Shown: in pieces, positions 45,160-59,099 of the stretch
Numbering within the stretch: the stretch's first letter is position 1
How the letters are laid out: each line of letters begins with the position of its first letter
Source of the DNA: Salticus scenicus
Lineage: Eukaryota > Arthropoda > Arachnida > Araneae > Salticidae
NCBI GenBank assembly: GCA_963930645.1
Contig: OZ005657.1
Location: 52,788,653 to 52,852,652, forward strand
Direction: 5' to 3'
Length of the DNA: 64,000 nt
Notes under the pieces: model-generated
Seen by the model: the letters and a program-made list of their open reading frames with translations, nothing else
The model's database searches: none
What the model was told of the DNA's origin: nothing
Position numbers and translations under genes: made by a program

Positions 45160-47670
45160 TTAACTGACAATGCGCAGACACAGTTTGGTTGGAAACGCTA
45201 CATAAATTTTGAAATTTCTTTGTCCAAAGCAAAATGAACTCAAACGTTAAAATTGGTAGTACCAAAATTTTCCTAGATAATTCTAATACGTTTAAAAGCT
45301 GTTGAGATCTAAATATACTTTTTTCTTTTTAAACCTAGTGCTAGTTTTAATACCAAAAAACTAACTTTTTTTAGTCTTTAAAAAGCTTGCCAGTTTTTTT
45401 CCATGTTATTATGTAATTTAAAACTAGTTTCGAAACAGATCATCACATCAAAAGTTCAAAGGTTGAGATTCTGCTGGATGGCAATAACCAGTATAATAAA
45501 ATTTGATATTTCCTTTTTAATGCAAATAATCAATTCTTTACGTTTTGTCCAAAAGTTTTGGATGACAAAATTTTGTTTGCGATTTAATGTGACTTATTTC
45601 CATCTGATAAATAGTCAGTTGTATAATCTAAGCAACAAAATGACGTTTAAATACATTATACTTATGGAAATATTTTATTCAATATATGTTTGTGTGATAA
45701 TTGTTTTTAACAAACAGCAAGTGAATTTTCCTCATTTAATATAAAAAATATCCATGAAATATTGTCAAAAAGCATGTTATTAATAAAAAAGAAATTTAAA
45801 AATTTAATGATACGCTAGAATATGAATAAAATATATTTAAAATAATTATAATAGGTATAATTTGCAATTGAACTATCGCACGCAGGAAAGTAAGTTTTAT
45901 ATTAGCTGACGATCTCATACATTTATCCAAAATACCTAACATTCTATGCGAAAAATGTTAGAGATTATTTATTGTTTATAATTATTTACGCAAAACAGGT
46001 ACTGTCATTTTTAAACAAATACTTTGATTTCATAACATATGTTAATATGTATGACATTAAGTCAATTTATCATATTAATATATGAGAAGGAAGTTGAATA
46101 GGAAGTTTAATTAATCTTGCTTAAACTTGAGTAAATAAAACTTTTTTCAAATAATTTTAAATCTGATTTTTAATTTGTATGCTATATGTGCCATTGTAAT
46201 TTTTTTCTTAACATTATATCAAGATTAACAAAAGATACTTAGAATTTTTGAATATTTCTTAAATATATATTTTTTTTCTTTACGATAGAATATATGTGCG
46301 ACGATTTGCAAAGGGAGGTTAAAAAAAAAAAACACCCGATTAAGAAAAAAATGTTACGTTTTTAAGAAACACTGTAAAACAAACAGCATGAATAAAATAA
46401 TTACAAATTAAAATAATGAAATTATTACCTATAGTTCAAAATATTCCTTTTTTCAAATCACACGTGCACATCTATACGTGCGAACGTCATTTATTACTAT
46501 CTGGGATATGCAAAATAACAAAATATGAGAAAAGGATTTTGATTATTTTATATTATTTTTCTGTATGCATGGCATTTTTAAACAATAAACGTCAGAATTT
46601 TTATTTTATATAAATCATTTACAAGATGTAATGATCTGAAAATTAATCTAATGTTTCTCGAGGAACATTTTAAAAAGATAATGACCGCCTCCGCAGTATG
46701 ATCAAAATCTCTTTTATTATTATCATTATTATTATTATTATTATCTAAGAAAAGCTTCTAATAAGAGCTATACCTTGTATTCGATAATATATTTTTTACT
46801 CAAAGCAACAACAACATGCAGAAAATTTAATTATTTCCTTACCAATACCTCCCCCCCTTCCCCCAGTGCATGCATGTGGAGTTGCTAAAATTCAAGAATG
46901 GAAAATAATAGGTGAGAAAAATCATTATAAAACATCGTTGATTACATTAAAAAGTTTTAATGTAATTTAGATGCATAGAATTTAGTTGATTCTTTTTTTC
47001 TTGGTACATGACGTCTGATGCAAAATTTTGGCAGTAATTATGCCGGTTATTTGCGAAAAGTTTTATGAAATTTTTGATTTTATGTTTTCTTTTACTTAAT
47101 TAGTTTTAAAAGCGGGAAATTCGATTAAGATAACTTAGACTGTTAAGAAAATTTTAAATAATGAACTTTTTTTTTTTTTTTTCTAAATAAACCAAGAATT
47201 TTCTCGATACATTCTTAAAGTCTAATCTACTGCCTTTTATAAGATTAATTTAATGACAGAGAACCATCGTCGCATCCAAGGTTGTATTAATCATGTCCAT
47301 TTTAAGCTGTTTAACGAAGGCTAGCTTAATTTCATTGATCGTGGAAGTTATTTATGCTTAGGATAGTTACAGTTCTGATTCGCCAATTAACAAAAATGTA
47401 TTATTTTGTGAAGATGATTCTTAATATCGATTTAGAGATTATAAACAAATAACTCAAAAAATTCCAGTTGTTTTAGAAAACTGACCATAAATTCCAGGGT
47501 ATTTAATTTCAAGAATAAGAAAATGTTAATTTTTATGCGACCGAAATATTTTAGCATGATATCATTAAAAAGTGTTAGAGCTGTTTTAGAGCTATGTTTA
47601 AAAAATATTGAGAGATTAGTCGATAAATTAAATGTTTAATTATTTACGTTCATTTTGTTTGTCTTCCTAA
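45160..47670. other. AT-rich DNA, no gene seen
   Basis: A 113-codon frame (45403-45744) is Phe/Ile/Leu-rich without a recognisable topology or motif. TTA repeats (46716-46743) and a C-rich spot (46850-46865). Nothing firm. Confidence 0.45.
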
Positions 47671-47672
47671 TT

Positions 47673-48801
<1,129 letters not shown>

Positions 48802-48809
48802 TATGTCGT

Positions 48810-49540
48810 GCAAAGTGCTTGATTCACTTTTTTTTTTGTTTTCTATAACATTTAATACTTAATTTTTATTATATGAAATTTTATTTACCATTTTACTAGA
48901 ATTTGGAATGCATTGCAGTCATTATACTTTTTTTTCCCTTAATAGAACGCCTAAAAATTAAATTTTTCTAATTCTTGAAAATGAATACTTTAAAAATTTT
49001 AATTTATTTTATAAAGCTCTAAGCTTATTATTTATGCGTCTTTCCAGTGTGTAATAGGTATTTAAGACCAATATTTAAGCGGAGGTTAAGGTTTTTGGAA
49101 CGCACCGTATAATCTTGTAGATCAAAAATCAATATGAAATCTTTTTTTTTTTTTCCTCCCTTCATTTTGTACTGTTAAAGAGCATTTTTATGCACGTTAA
49201 TAAAAATGTAAGTATTTTTTTTAAACCCCCGACACAAAAAAGATGTCTGTTACAAGATGGATGCCTGTGTCTATTGATGAAAATCTGTTAAATAGATTTT
49301 TTAATTAAAAATTAATTAAAAGGTATATTTTCAGAGTATCTTGCTTGTTTTTTTTTTTTTTTTTTTTCGTACTAGCAATCTTTCAACTTCCAAATCATGT
49401 TGTTTATAAGTCGAATTTTCATTTTCATTTTCATTTTTTCTTTCTTTTCTTTTTCTTTCTTTCTTTCTTTCTTTTTTTTTTTTTTTTTTTTTTTTTTGAA
49501 CTTAAAAACATCATTTATTTATTTATTTATTGATCGCAAA
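48810..49540. other. AT-rich and T-run DNA, no gene seen
   Basis: Several T runs and a TTTC tract (49436-49497); the Phe-rich frame at 49345-49533 is a translation of these. Confidence 0.6.
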
Positions 49541-49542
49541 TT

Positions 49543-50256
49543 TTAAGAAGTCAGTTACAAGGGTTTCGAAGGCTAAAAAAAGCATATTTATTTATTTATT
49601 TATTTATTTATAATATAATAAATATTTTTTTTTTAATTCAAAATTTTGAGCATACGAAATAGAAACATATAATAAAGTTTTTACAAAATATTTGAAAAAT
49701 TAAATTGGTCAGTCCTTCCGGCGACCCTTCAGAATAGACACTATTTCTCAAAAACTTATGTACCGATCTTATTGAACTTTTACATATTTCTTCAAAATAG
49801 AATTGACTAAGGATTGAACAAAGGATTTTTTTTTCCCCGATTACTACTAATTTTACATGGTTGTACGTAGGGGAAGATGTATCAAAAATTGTACTGTTTT
49901 TGCATACAACTCTGCCAAAAACTCTTTCTTTTTTTTTCCTTAAATCCTTCGTACAAGCACTAGACAATTCTGTTTTGAAGAAGTATGCAAAATGTCAATA
50001 AGATCGGTACATTAGCCTTTGAGAAATCGCGTCCACCATTTTCCCAAAAGGTCTTCGAAAACCAGGAATCACTGGCTGAATTTTCAAAAATTTTCAATGA
50101 AAATTATATAAAATATTGTTTAATCGCTCTCTATTTTATGTTCATAATTTTGAATAAAAATTTTCATTTATTATATTAAACAATTTATAGAGAAAATATG
50201 CTTTTTTTTTTTTTTTTTTTCCTTTCAGCCTTCGAAACCCATGTATAACTCCTTAA
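49543..50256. mobile_element. Fold-back element with TTAA ends, 714 bp
   Basis: Left TTAAGAAGTCAGTTACAAGG then GTTTCGAAGG; right (minus) TTAAGGAGTTATACATGGG then TTTCGAAGG. Arms of about 300 bp match in inverted order through TTCAAAATT, ATTTCTCAAA, TGTACCGATCTTATTGA and CTTCTTCAAAA; the loop is near 49840-49905. TTAA at both ends suggests a TTAA-type target. The 109-codon (49638-49967, minus) and 64-codon (49985-50179) frames are opposite arms, not genes. Confidence 0.8.
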
Positions 50257-50259
50257 ACC

Positions 50260-51760
50260 AATTTTGGCAAAAGTTAAAACTTAAATAAATAGTCCTTATG
50301 AGTTCACAGCCCTAAAATCTCTTAATTCGGTTGAAAATTAAAGATTTTATAGATATTAAAATAATAATAATAATTAAAATAATTAAAATGAAAGTTTTTT
50401 TTTTTTTATTTATTTATTTATTTTTTTTTTTAAGGCTACTTTACAGTGATATTTTAAAAACTGCGAGTAGTCAAACTTCCAATTTTTAATTTATGTAAAT
50501 GATAAGGCTTTCTGTTATCATTATATTACTATTAGAGTATAAAAAAGCTTTTCTTAAAAATCGCGAATTTCTTACTGATTTTCACGAAAATAAAAAATTA
50601 GCTAAAAGAGTGTTTATGGTAAAAAAAAAAAAAAAAATTACTAAATTTATTTGAAAATTAGAGATTTAAAGAAAATTAATAATTAAGTAAATTTAGTACT
50701 ATCCTGTGTTGACATTTCATAATTCACGAGCTAGGTTCTTCCAACTGAAAATTACAGAATATAGATAATAGTTAATAAAAATTAAAAACCTTTTTTATAT
50801 ATATATATATATAATATAGATAGTTGTACACTTGTATAATAAACAGCAAGCATTATCTGATGAACAAATTTCAATAGTAAAGTCACTCTTTAATATCATT
50901 TTAAATACAATTATCCAATTCTTTATTTATACAAACAAAACACCTTAATAAGTAAATTAAAAAACAAACAGTATATCTTAATTAATTTCGAGCTTTCATT
51001 AATTAAAAGATAGATAAAATTTCTTTCTTCTAATCAATTCTGTGTACTATTTTCGTTGTTTATTTGTTCAGAAAACTATCCAATAAAGATTAAAATCTAG
51101 ATACAGCTGTAGAACCAATTTTGTTTCTCTCTTAGCATGCACGCACCTGAATAATCCGTCATCATGTATGTTGTCAAAAACATGCAGTGTCACCTATTCG
51201 ATTGATCTACTAATATGTCTAAAAAAAAAAAAAAAAAACTAAATTAAATTAAACAAATGTAGTAAAGAAATAATCTTCACTTTAAAGTTTTCATGTAACA
51301 AATATCAATATATACTACTAAAAAACATATAAGTTCATTGGCTTCAATTGCTAGTATTCTGGGTGTTTCCTAACTAAAGTAAGTACTATTTATAGGCGGT
51401 GAGAGCTTACAGAAACACTTTTTATTTTATTTTATTAATCAAAAAAAGCCTAAGATTAAATCTAAAGTTTTAAAATGTTAGTACGGTAAGTGCACAATAG
51501 TGGACACTTATAAATTTAATTTCTAAAAACAAGTTTTCTAATTCTTGCACAGGTTAGAGCAATAATCACTGTAGAGTTACAATCCTATACTATTAATGTC
51601 TGAATTACAAATATTTCCTATATCTTAACTATAAGCATTTGTACGAAAAGGGTTTTAGCTGTGCATGTAGAAACTTTTTTTTTTTAATTTTATTTGATAG
51701 ACAAATTTGCAGGCCAACTCGTGGATATTCACAAATCGATGTTTTAATTACAAGTAAACA
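50260..51760. other. AT-rich DNA, no gene seen
   Basis: Runs at 50398-50430, 50620-50637 and 51221-51238; TA repeats near 50796-50812. Nothing supported. Confidence 0.5.
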
Positions 51761-51770
51761 GATAAGTGCA

Positions 51771-52005
51771 TCGGTGTTAGCTGTGTGTAGAGATTAAAGC
51801 CAAGTAACTGCACGTGGGTCCTAGGCTTGGATGGAACACCCTCGACTGGGTCTTTTTTTAAGTGATCCAAGATAGGATTTACGTGAGTTTCAGAGTAAAC
51901 TAAGGAAAACTCCGAACGGTTAGGTAGACGAACGCGATCTGTGATCGAACCCGGTATTTTCTATCTACAGTTCAAAGCATTACCTCTCGGCGACTGTTGG
52001 GACCG
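51771..52005 (-). mobile_element. SINE-B copy 1 (tRNA-headed)
   Basis: Flanked by GATAAGTGCA (51761-51770) and GATAAGTACA (52006-52015), a target duplication with one change. On the minus strand CGCCGAGAGGT resembles box A and CGGGTTCGATC is box B. The body has GTTCGGAGTTTTCC and ends in ACACCGA. It matches copy 2 at 58014-58244 throughout. Confidence 0.8.
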
Positions 52006-52019
52006 GATAAGTACACCAA

Positions 52020-53230
52020 ATTACGTAAAAAACTATTAATGCTATTATAAAGTATTTAAAATACATACATATTTAGAATTGAGGGGAAATGCATCATATA
52101 TATTGTTAGTTATTTCATATTTTATACTTTACATCACAAAATATTTTGTGAGGTTTTTAAAATTAGTTATTACTTATTTCTTGTTCCTTATATAGTGGAT
52201 CATACTTCCGCCCTTTTCTTCAGGATACTTTCAAGGATGATTAATTTTCTCCCTCCCCCCCCCCTTTTTTTTTCCTCCTACCACTGTTTCTTCTTCAGAA
52301 ATCTTTATCATATTTTTTATAGTAATGTGTCGTGATTAAATAGGATAATTATTAATAAATAAAAATGGTGATAGCAAATAATATAATAATAATAATAAAA
52401 TTAAATATGTATAAATATAAATAAATAAATGAAAATTAAAACAAAAAATATGTAAATTTATTATGTTGTTAAAAAAGTTATTAACTAAAAAAAAAAAAAT
52501 GTTTTTCATAAAAGAAAATTAGAAGTATTACTTTTTTACTTGTTTCTGCACTAAATCAGAAATATTTCATTTCATTCAAAAGAAGAAAAAGAAAAGTAAA
52601 GAAGAAGAAGCAAATTTTTTCAAAAATAAGCAAAAATATTGATTTTTACATATTTTTTTTTTAAATGTGCAAAAATCAGTTTGCAAAACCTGGAAAAAAT
52701 AATTCAAGTGAATGCCTGTTTTTTTTTCCTCACTTGGTCATATTTAATTGTGAGAAATTCAAAAAATGGAAGACCGCCTCAAAGTTTCATAATTATGTCA
52801 TCTTTGCTTCTTATTTTGCTGAATCATAGCTAACGTTACGTAATCTCTGAGTGAAGCATCTTACTAGACTAGACGGCAGTTTGAAGACTTCGACTAATAA
52901 CAACTTTTTCTGTTTTTCAATCTTTCTTTTTACCTTTTCCTTTGTGAGAGTTTTTTAAACTTTTCCCACAAAGCTTCTTTTCTCTTAGTGCTTCTACTAC
53001 ACACATCCGGCATGTATTGTCAAGTATTTCGGGGAATGTAGAAGCTTTCCTATTTCCCAAATTTTTATTACACATAATAAAGATCTTATTTGAAATTGAT
53101 ATTAAAGTTTTATTATTAATTTTATATTACATTTTATATTCTTATTTTAAGTAGTAGTTTAAACTTTGTTTTAAATATTATTATTAAAGAGTTAAAGAGT
53201 CACTTTTGAAACAACAGCAATGTATATAAA
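52020..53230. other. AT-rich DNA, no gene seen
   Basis: A pyrimidine run with 12 C (around 52245-52265) and short A runs. A 64-codon frame at 52639-52833 has no recognisable feature. Confidence 0.5.
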
Positions 53231-53232
53231 TA

Positions 53233-54037
53233 CAGTAACCGACGCTTAATAAATTCACTGGTTAATAAAATCAGCCGCTTAATCTGATTAAATTGCCAGG
53301 ACCGGTATCAAATCAATGCAAATTAATTTTAAAACCGCCGCTTAATAAAATCAGCATCGCCGGTTAATAAACTCAAAAAAAACTCTGCAGCAGCAAAAAT
53401 GGCATTTATGCACACTAAACAAATTTTTATTTACGCTGTGATTTTTTTATTTTTGAAATAAAATAGAAAATAAAATACAGCAATCCCTCCGTTATCTCTC
53501 TTTGTCGCAAATTTTACATTTACAGCAATGAAACACGTCCCATTACTTTTCATAGTAATAATTTCAAGGAATGCATTCTTCAAAGCGCGGTAATAAGTTA
53601 AAAATTTGATTTGGTTTTCGCAAGTGATTTTTTTTTTTTTTTTTTAATATATATAATGTTTAATTAAAAGACAGTTTTTAGTTCTTATTCCGAAATAACT
53701 AAGAGACAAGAAGCTTTAAAGGATACATTTTAAATTTAAAGAAAATCGTGAACTTTCACCAAAGTATTGATGATTTTTCTCAAAGGAGAGCGCATCAAAA
53801 CTTGGGACGTGTTTAATTCACTTATTTTGAAGGAACGATCAAATAATTATCTGTTAAAAATTAATTAATATTGTTTATTAGATCCATTATTTGGTATCTT
53901 TTGAAATTTCTTTCCAAATTCAAGTAAAGAATACCTTCTTCTTCAGTGCAGGAACGTTCGCTGGATATAAAAATCAGCCGCTTAATAAAATCACTTTTGC
54001 TCAGAACGAATGTGATTTTAATAAGCGGCGGGTACTG
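53233..54037. mobile_element. Pogo/Tigger-like non-autonomous element, copy B
   Basis: Left CAGTAACCGACGCTTAATAA, right (minus) CAGTACCCGCCGCTTATTAA, TA at 53231-53232 and 54038-54039. Shares with copy A the subterminal GCCGCTTAATAAAATCAGC and CAGGACCGG blocks. The 63-codon frame at 53891-54082 lies in its end. Confidence 0.75.
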
Positions 54038-54282
54038 TATATATATATATATATATATTTGCTTATAGTAAACTTCAGTTAATCTGTTTTATTTAAATCA
54101 AAATTTTCTTTAAGGAAGTGCCTATATAACAAAATTTATATTAAAAAGAACTCCATTAACAATACAGATAATTTTCTTTTCAAAACGATTTTATTCAAAA
54201 CAATTATGGTGCTGTCCTCACTTGATTTACCAGATAATACCAGACTTTTGCGAAATTTTAAAACCTTGTAAAACAAATGAAT

Positions 54283-54308
54283 CATCATCATCATCATCAT
54301 CATCATCA
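54283..54308. repeat. ATC microsatellite
   Basis: About eight ATC units just before a G+C-richer block. Confidence 0.9.
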
Positions 54309-54546
54309 CGTTCTTAAGAAGTGCCTACGGCTGTCGAGACAGCCGCTTACCTTCACCAGAGGAAGACAAAAAACAGATGGAGGGCTTGCATAATCTAGAG
54401 AATCGGTACTAGGTCTGTGTGGGTTCCCAAAGAACCCCGGCGTGATGACTTGATGCATTCAGCAGCATGACGGAAGAGAGAGGCAGAGCAGAGCCGATCT
54501 GGAAGCTGTGTGACATGTGGCAACAGAGCAAGGAGCACTAAACCTA

Positions 54547-54560
<14 letters not shown>
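54309..54560 (-). other. G+C-rich block of unknown origin
   Basis: About half G+C, unlike anything nearby. It contains GGCTGTCGAGACAGCC, a 7-bp hairpin, and the minus strand is open from about 54550 to a stop at 54397-54395 (LPDRLCSASLFRHAAECIK in the middle). No Met start and no domain that I recognise. It is followed by a long T run (54549-54578). Could be a retroelement 3' part or an exon-like relic. Confidence 0.3.
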
Positions 54561-54582
<22 letters not shown>

Positions 54583-54596
54583 AATAATAATGATAG

Positions 54597-54702
54597 GCCT
54601 AACCAGACTGTTAAGCAGTCATAATACTATACAATTTAGAATAATACAAAAATAAAGAAAATTTTTAAAAATTTAGCCTAGCAAGACTGTTAGGCAGTCA
54701 GA
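54597..54702 (-). repeat. Two direct copies of a 24-bp block
   Basis: GACTGCTTAACAGTCTGGTT and GACTGCCTAACAGTCTTGCT on the minus strand, about 80 bp apart, each with an internal GACTG/CAGTC hairpin. Confidence 0.6.
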
Positions 54703-54909
54703 TAAAAAGATTTACATTATTTACAATTAATACAATTAAATTACAATTTACAATTTACAAAAGAGAATTTTACACTATTTACAGTTAAGTTTAAACAAAT
54801 AATTAAAAACCCTACGTAAAGTAACTGGCTGGAAGATTGATCATCCGCGACTGTTAAAACGACACAGTAGGTTGCAGTTGTCAGGGGGATAGCCAAAAGT
54901 AGAAGAATT

Positions 54910-55882
54910 GGAAGTATTCAATAAACAAATGAATGAGCGCAAAATTATCAAAGAATGGAATACTGTAATAAATAATCTTCTTATTCTATTTTTTTTTATT
55001 TTCGTTTTAAAATTAAACATAAACGTCTATTTTTTATTGTCTATTAAAGAATAAAGGTTTTATTTAACTTGTAGATTATTTCACTTAGTCACCATTTGTC
55101 TATTTGCCATTACAATTTAACATTAGGGATTTGGAGGTCCCTTGAGTTTCTGAGACTCCTAGCCCCAGCGATAACATAGGCCTTCTTGTGTGAGATAGCT
55201 AATATACAACAGTAGTTTAATCTCTCTAAATACATTTATTTTAAGTTTTGAACTTTTTTCTTTTAATACTTTAGATTTGACTTAAGAAATATATCATGAT
55301 TTATTAAAATTAATAATATTAGATATAACTTTATTGCTTTTCAAATAATAACGAATTGTAAGGTGTAATATCTCTAACTTTTTTTTTGTATGGACGATTT
55401 ATAATGAATATTTTTAAACATTAAACTCGCTATAGTCCATAAGTAATAGCTAAATTTCCCTGGCTTTAAAAAATTCTATGTTAACACACACAATAGACCT
55501 AACAACAAATATATATATAAAAGTGAAGAAATTAATAACGTCATAAAATTTAGCTATTAATTGATACATGATAATACCAACAACATTGAAATAAAAGTTA
55601 TTGTAATTCAATTTAAATGTTAGCACATATTTTTTCTACGAGTCATTTACAGTATCAATTAATAGATGAATTCATTTTAAATTACTTACGCTAATGTTAT
55701 CAATTGGGACCATAACACTAAGTCCAACAAGGTGTGATTTTTAACATTCAAGAAAGTTATCAAACGTATATATATTAAGTCATTTTATATAGCTCTTCTC
55801 TATATGTTTTATTTCATATAGTGTTTGTCTTTATTGGAGTGTATCTACTTATGAATACATCAACATTTTGCGACAATTTAAG

Positions 55883-55915
<33 letters not shown>

Positions 55916-56030
55916 CATTATTATTATTATTTTATTTATTTATTATTATTTTTTTTTTAACGGATGTCAGAACAGACTGTGCGGAATTATATTACGGACT
56001 TATATTCCTGTTGGATACGAAAGTAACGAA
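54910..56030. other. AT-rich DNA, no gene seen
   Basis: ATT microsatellite (55880-55950), which creates the Ile-rich frame at 55821-56075. Nothing else supported. Confidence 0.5.
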
Positions 56031-56037
56031 ATAACAA

Positions 56038-56468
56038 AGAAACATTCAAAAGGTGTCGTCTTCAAAAAATATTGAAAAAAAAAAGTATGTGATTCTACTC
56101 TTCCTAAAACACCAGAAAGTGAAAAAATTATCGGCTGAAATGAATTACAGCGACCACAAAAAATTATCAAAATTAAGCATATTTGGCGATTTCGCATTGT
56201 TAGGCGATTGATTTTGAGTACGTGGCGGAGAAACAAAACATGGTTCTGTTCGTACACGGCAATCTCGGTGCTAGCGAACTGAACGCCTAACAGCGCTAAA
56301 TCGCCAAATATGCTTAGTTTTGATATTTTTTTTTTTTTTTTTTTTTGTGATCGCTGTAATTCATTTTAGCCGATAATTTTTTCACTTCCTGGTATTTTAT
56401 GAAAAGTAGAATCACATTTTTTTTTTTCACTATTTTTTTTGAAGACGACACCTTTTGAATGTTTCCTT
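56038..56468. mobile_element. Long-TIR MITE, about 430 bp
   Basis: Left AAGAAACATTCAAAAGGTGT then CGTCTTC; right (minus) AAGGAAACATTCAAAAGGTG then TCGTCTTC. Arms of about 180 bp also share AAAATTATCGGCT, TGAATTACAGCG, AAGCATATTTGGCGATTT and TAGGCG. The loop is G+C-richer (56212-56282). The 85-codon minus frame lies in the arms. Confidence 0.8.
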
Positions 56469-57318
56469 GTAAGTAAAAATGTATAAATGACTATCTAAAT
56501 CAAGAGTGTATAAAAATTATTAACACGACAACAATTTTGTTTGCGATTTCTTGCAATGATAGTCAATACATTAACAGTAAGTATTTAAGGTACCTATAAA
56601 ATGCATATTTTGGCCCATTGTTTCCAACTCACACTAGAATTACCACGTTTCTATATTTCCCCCTTAACTTATGAGTTTTTAAAAGAAATATTGCAATTAA
56701 ATCCAAATCCAAATAAGTTTTTCTGTGTATAGAAATGTTGAGTTTATAATCTTTTATATCCACGCAATTCAAATACAGCTGTTTCAATAGTGACACAGAT
56801 TTGTTGAACAATCTTCGAATAAATACGTTTCAATTTTTACTCTCTTTTCATCCAAATACCGTACATAAGAAAATTTTTGATCTTTAGCCAATATTATTTA
56901 ACTTGTACTTTCCTGGATTTATCGATTGTTTAACACATATCGCATTAAAAAGTTATCGAGTACGTGATAAACTTTATTCTAAAAAGTGATACAATATTAT
57001 AAGTATTAAATCGATGATTATCATTTTTTATTTTTAGATTAGATTTTTTAAAGTAGTCTGTATTTTTCAATAAAAGAGGAGAGTAATTACTGTATCTTCG
57101 TCAGCTATGCTTTTTACGTATTTTGCATTTCTCAGATGTGATGTCTTGAAGAGAAAACTTTTAAAACAATTATTGGAAAGATGAAAAACAAAAATACAAT
57201 AAAAACATATAGGTTTATAGGATAAATAGAACGAGTATAATAAGATTATGGGATATAATATAGGAAGGAATAAGACGTAATAGGAGTTTATAGTGTCCAT
57301 ATGTTTTCCCAGACACGT

Positions 57319-57409
57319 CCACCACTATATTTATACAGCAATTTTCTATAGTATGCTTCCATGATTAATTAAAGGGAAAATTTGCTGTATAAATATAGTG
57401 GTGGAAGAG
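57319..57409. repeat. Perfect 23-bp hairpin arms
   Basis: CCACCACTATATTTATACAG then CAA pairs exactly with its complement about 45 bp away. The loop has TTCCATGATTAATTA, also seen in fold-back family F1, so this may be a short relative. Confidence 0.75.
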
Positions 57410-57535
57410 GCAGAAAAAGAAGGCAGAACCATAGCAATCATTTATAACTTTAAGCTATGTTTAACTTTATGATTAACATATAGTAATAATAACTATTTAG
57501 AAAATTCGAAATGAGATCTCTAAATTCGCATAGGA

Positions 57536-57544
<9 letters not shown>

Positions 57545-57582
<38 letters not shown>
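57545..57582. repeat. TA microsatellite
   Basis: About 19 TA units. Confidence 0.95.
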
Positions 57583-57586
<4 letters not shown>

Positions 57587-58013
57587 AAAAAATGGACCTG
57601 CAATATCAATAATTTACTAGAAAAAGTTTTATTGCTTATTATTAATGCAATATTTGACTTAACTTCTTAATTTCAAACATTGTATATCTATGTATATAAT
57701 AAAATAAGATGTGTGTGTGTCAGTGTGTATATATATCCAGAGCTTTTTAAGAAAACGTCTGATCGCAGAGCTACACAAATTTGCATGAAGGTTCGTTATG
57801 ACCTGTTCTGATGCACCTCGAAGCCTGATTTTCGAATTTTTGATTAGATTTTTAAAAATTAATTAAAATATGAAAATAATATCCTAGAAAAAGCTTTAAA
57901 ATTAGCTATTTAAATTTTAACTGTTGTCAAAATGTTTACGAGTTATTATTTTTTTTTCCAGCATAAAATGAAATATGCTTTCACGCGAAAAATAAAAATA
58001 TATCAAATATTAA

Positions 58014-58244
58014 GGTGTTGGTGTTTTGGTATAAGATCGATTGACTGCTTAGGATCCTAGGCCTGAAGGGTAGTGCCTTCCATGGAGGTCTTAATAAGGG
58101 GTTCTAGCCCATATTTACGCACGTTTCGGAGAAACCCACAGAAAACTCCGAACAGCTAGGCTTACGAGCATGATATGGGATCGAACCCGGCACGTTACGT
58201 CTACCAGCTTTAAGCACAGAACCGCTCGGCCGCTGGTGGGTTGC
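58014..58244 (-). mobile_element. SINE-B copy 2 (tRNA-headed)
   Basis: Exact 14-bp target duplication ATATCAAATATTAA at 58000-58013 and 58245-58258. On the minus strand: GGCCGAGCGGTT (box A), CCGGGTTCGATCCC (box B), then GTTCGGAGTTTTCTGTGGGT, TTCTCCG and CCTAGGATCC, ending ACCAACACC. The Ser/Leu-type GGCCGAGCGG head suggests its tRNA ancestor. About 231 bp. Confidence 0.88.
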
Positions 58245-58259
58245 ATATCAAATATTAAA

Positions 58260-58348
58260 TTTGCTCATACATATGAAAAACAAAAGTTTTTATAATTTTA
58301 CAATAAAATAATAATAATAATAATCTACCTGTCTCTAGCGGCCCTTGT

Positions 58349-58387
<39 letters not shown>

Positions 58388-59095
58388 ATTTTTTTCTTCT
58401 TCTTCTTTTTTTTTTTTTTTTCTTCTGTTTAAATAGTATGTTTTTGGCATATATGAATCACGCTTGGCATGAAAGCTAATCCAGTATTATACTAAAGGGT
58501 TTTACTTATTGATAATCCTGGGATATTTTTTAAAGTTTGATGCTGAAGTAGATCAGACATTTTTCGTCAAGGACTCTACTTTCGCAACAGCCACTTTAAG
58601 CCAAGCAGCCCATAAAAAATATAAATAAATTATAAAATATTGAAAATAAAATAAAAATAAAAGAAAGAAACAGAAATAATAATCGTATAATTATGTATTT
58701 TTTTCTAAATTGGCGACAAAAATTCAAAATTCGACAAGAGGAGCTATATTAAGGCTGCACCATGATCAGGTTTACATATTTATTTATTATTTTTCTATAT
58801 ACCAACTGCTATTAACTAAATTATATTAACTATTAATTATATTAACTATTACATTAATATTAATATTACAATTATATTAATAATATTAATTAACTAACCA
58901 TGAAATATACATAACCACAAAAAAATTAATTTTCTCATGCGATAGATGTAGCCGATCATAGCATATTGTAATATTATATTTGGCGTGAAATTGCTATCCT
59001 TTTATGGTTGATCGGATAAATCAAATAAATATAGGAAATAACGTGAAAGCAAATATTATGTATACCACATATAGTGTTGTTCATATGTAATTGGG
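58260..59095. other. AT-rich DNA, no gene seen
   Basis: Long T run (58350-58383) and ATTAACTA simple repeats (58800-58900). Confidence 0.5.
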
Positions 59096-59099
59096 ATTC

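Noticed and set aside
45403..45744. 113-codon open frame
   Set aside because: Ile/Phe/Leu-rich composition typical of AT-rich DNA; no domain, repeat partner or splice context seen.
49345..49533. 62-codon Phe-rich frame
   Set aside because: Translation of T and TTTC runs.
49638..49967. 109-codon open frame
   Set aside because: Lies in one arm of a 714-bp fold-back element.
54309..54560. Protein-coding exon
   Set aside because: Open on the minus strand but with no recognised domain, start or splice signals; kept only as an unexplained block.
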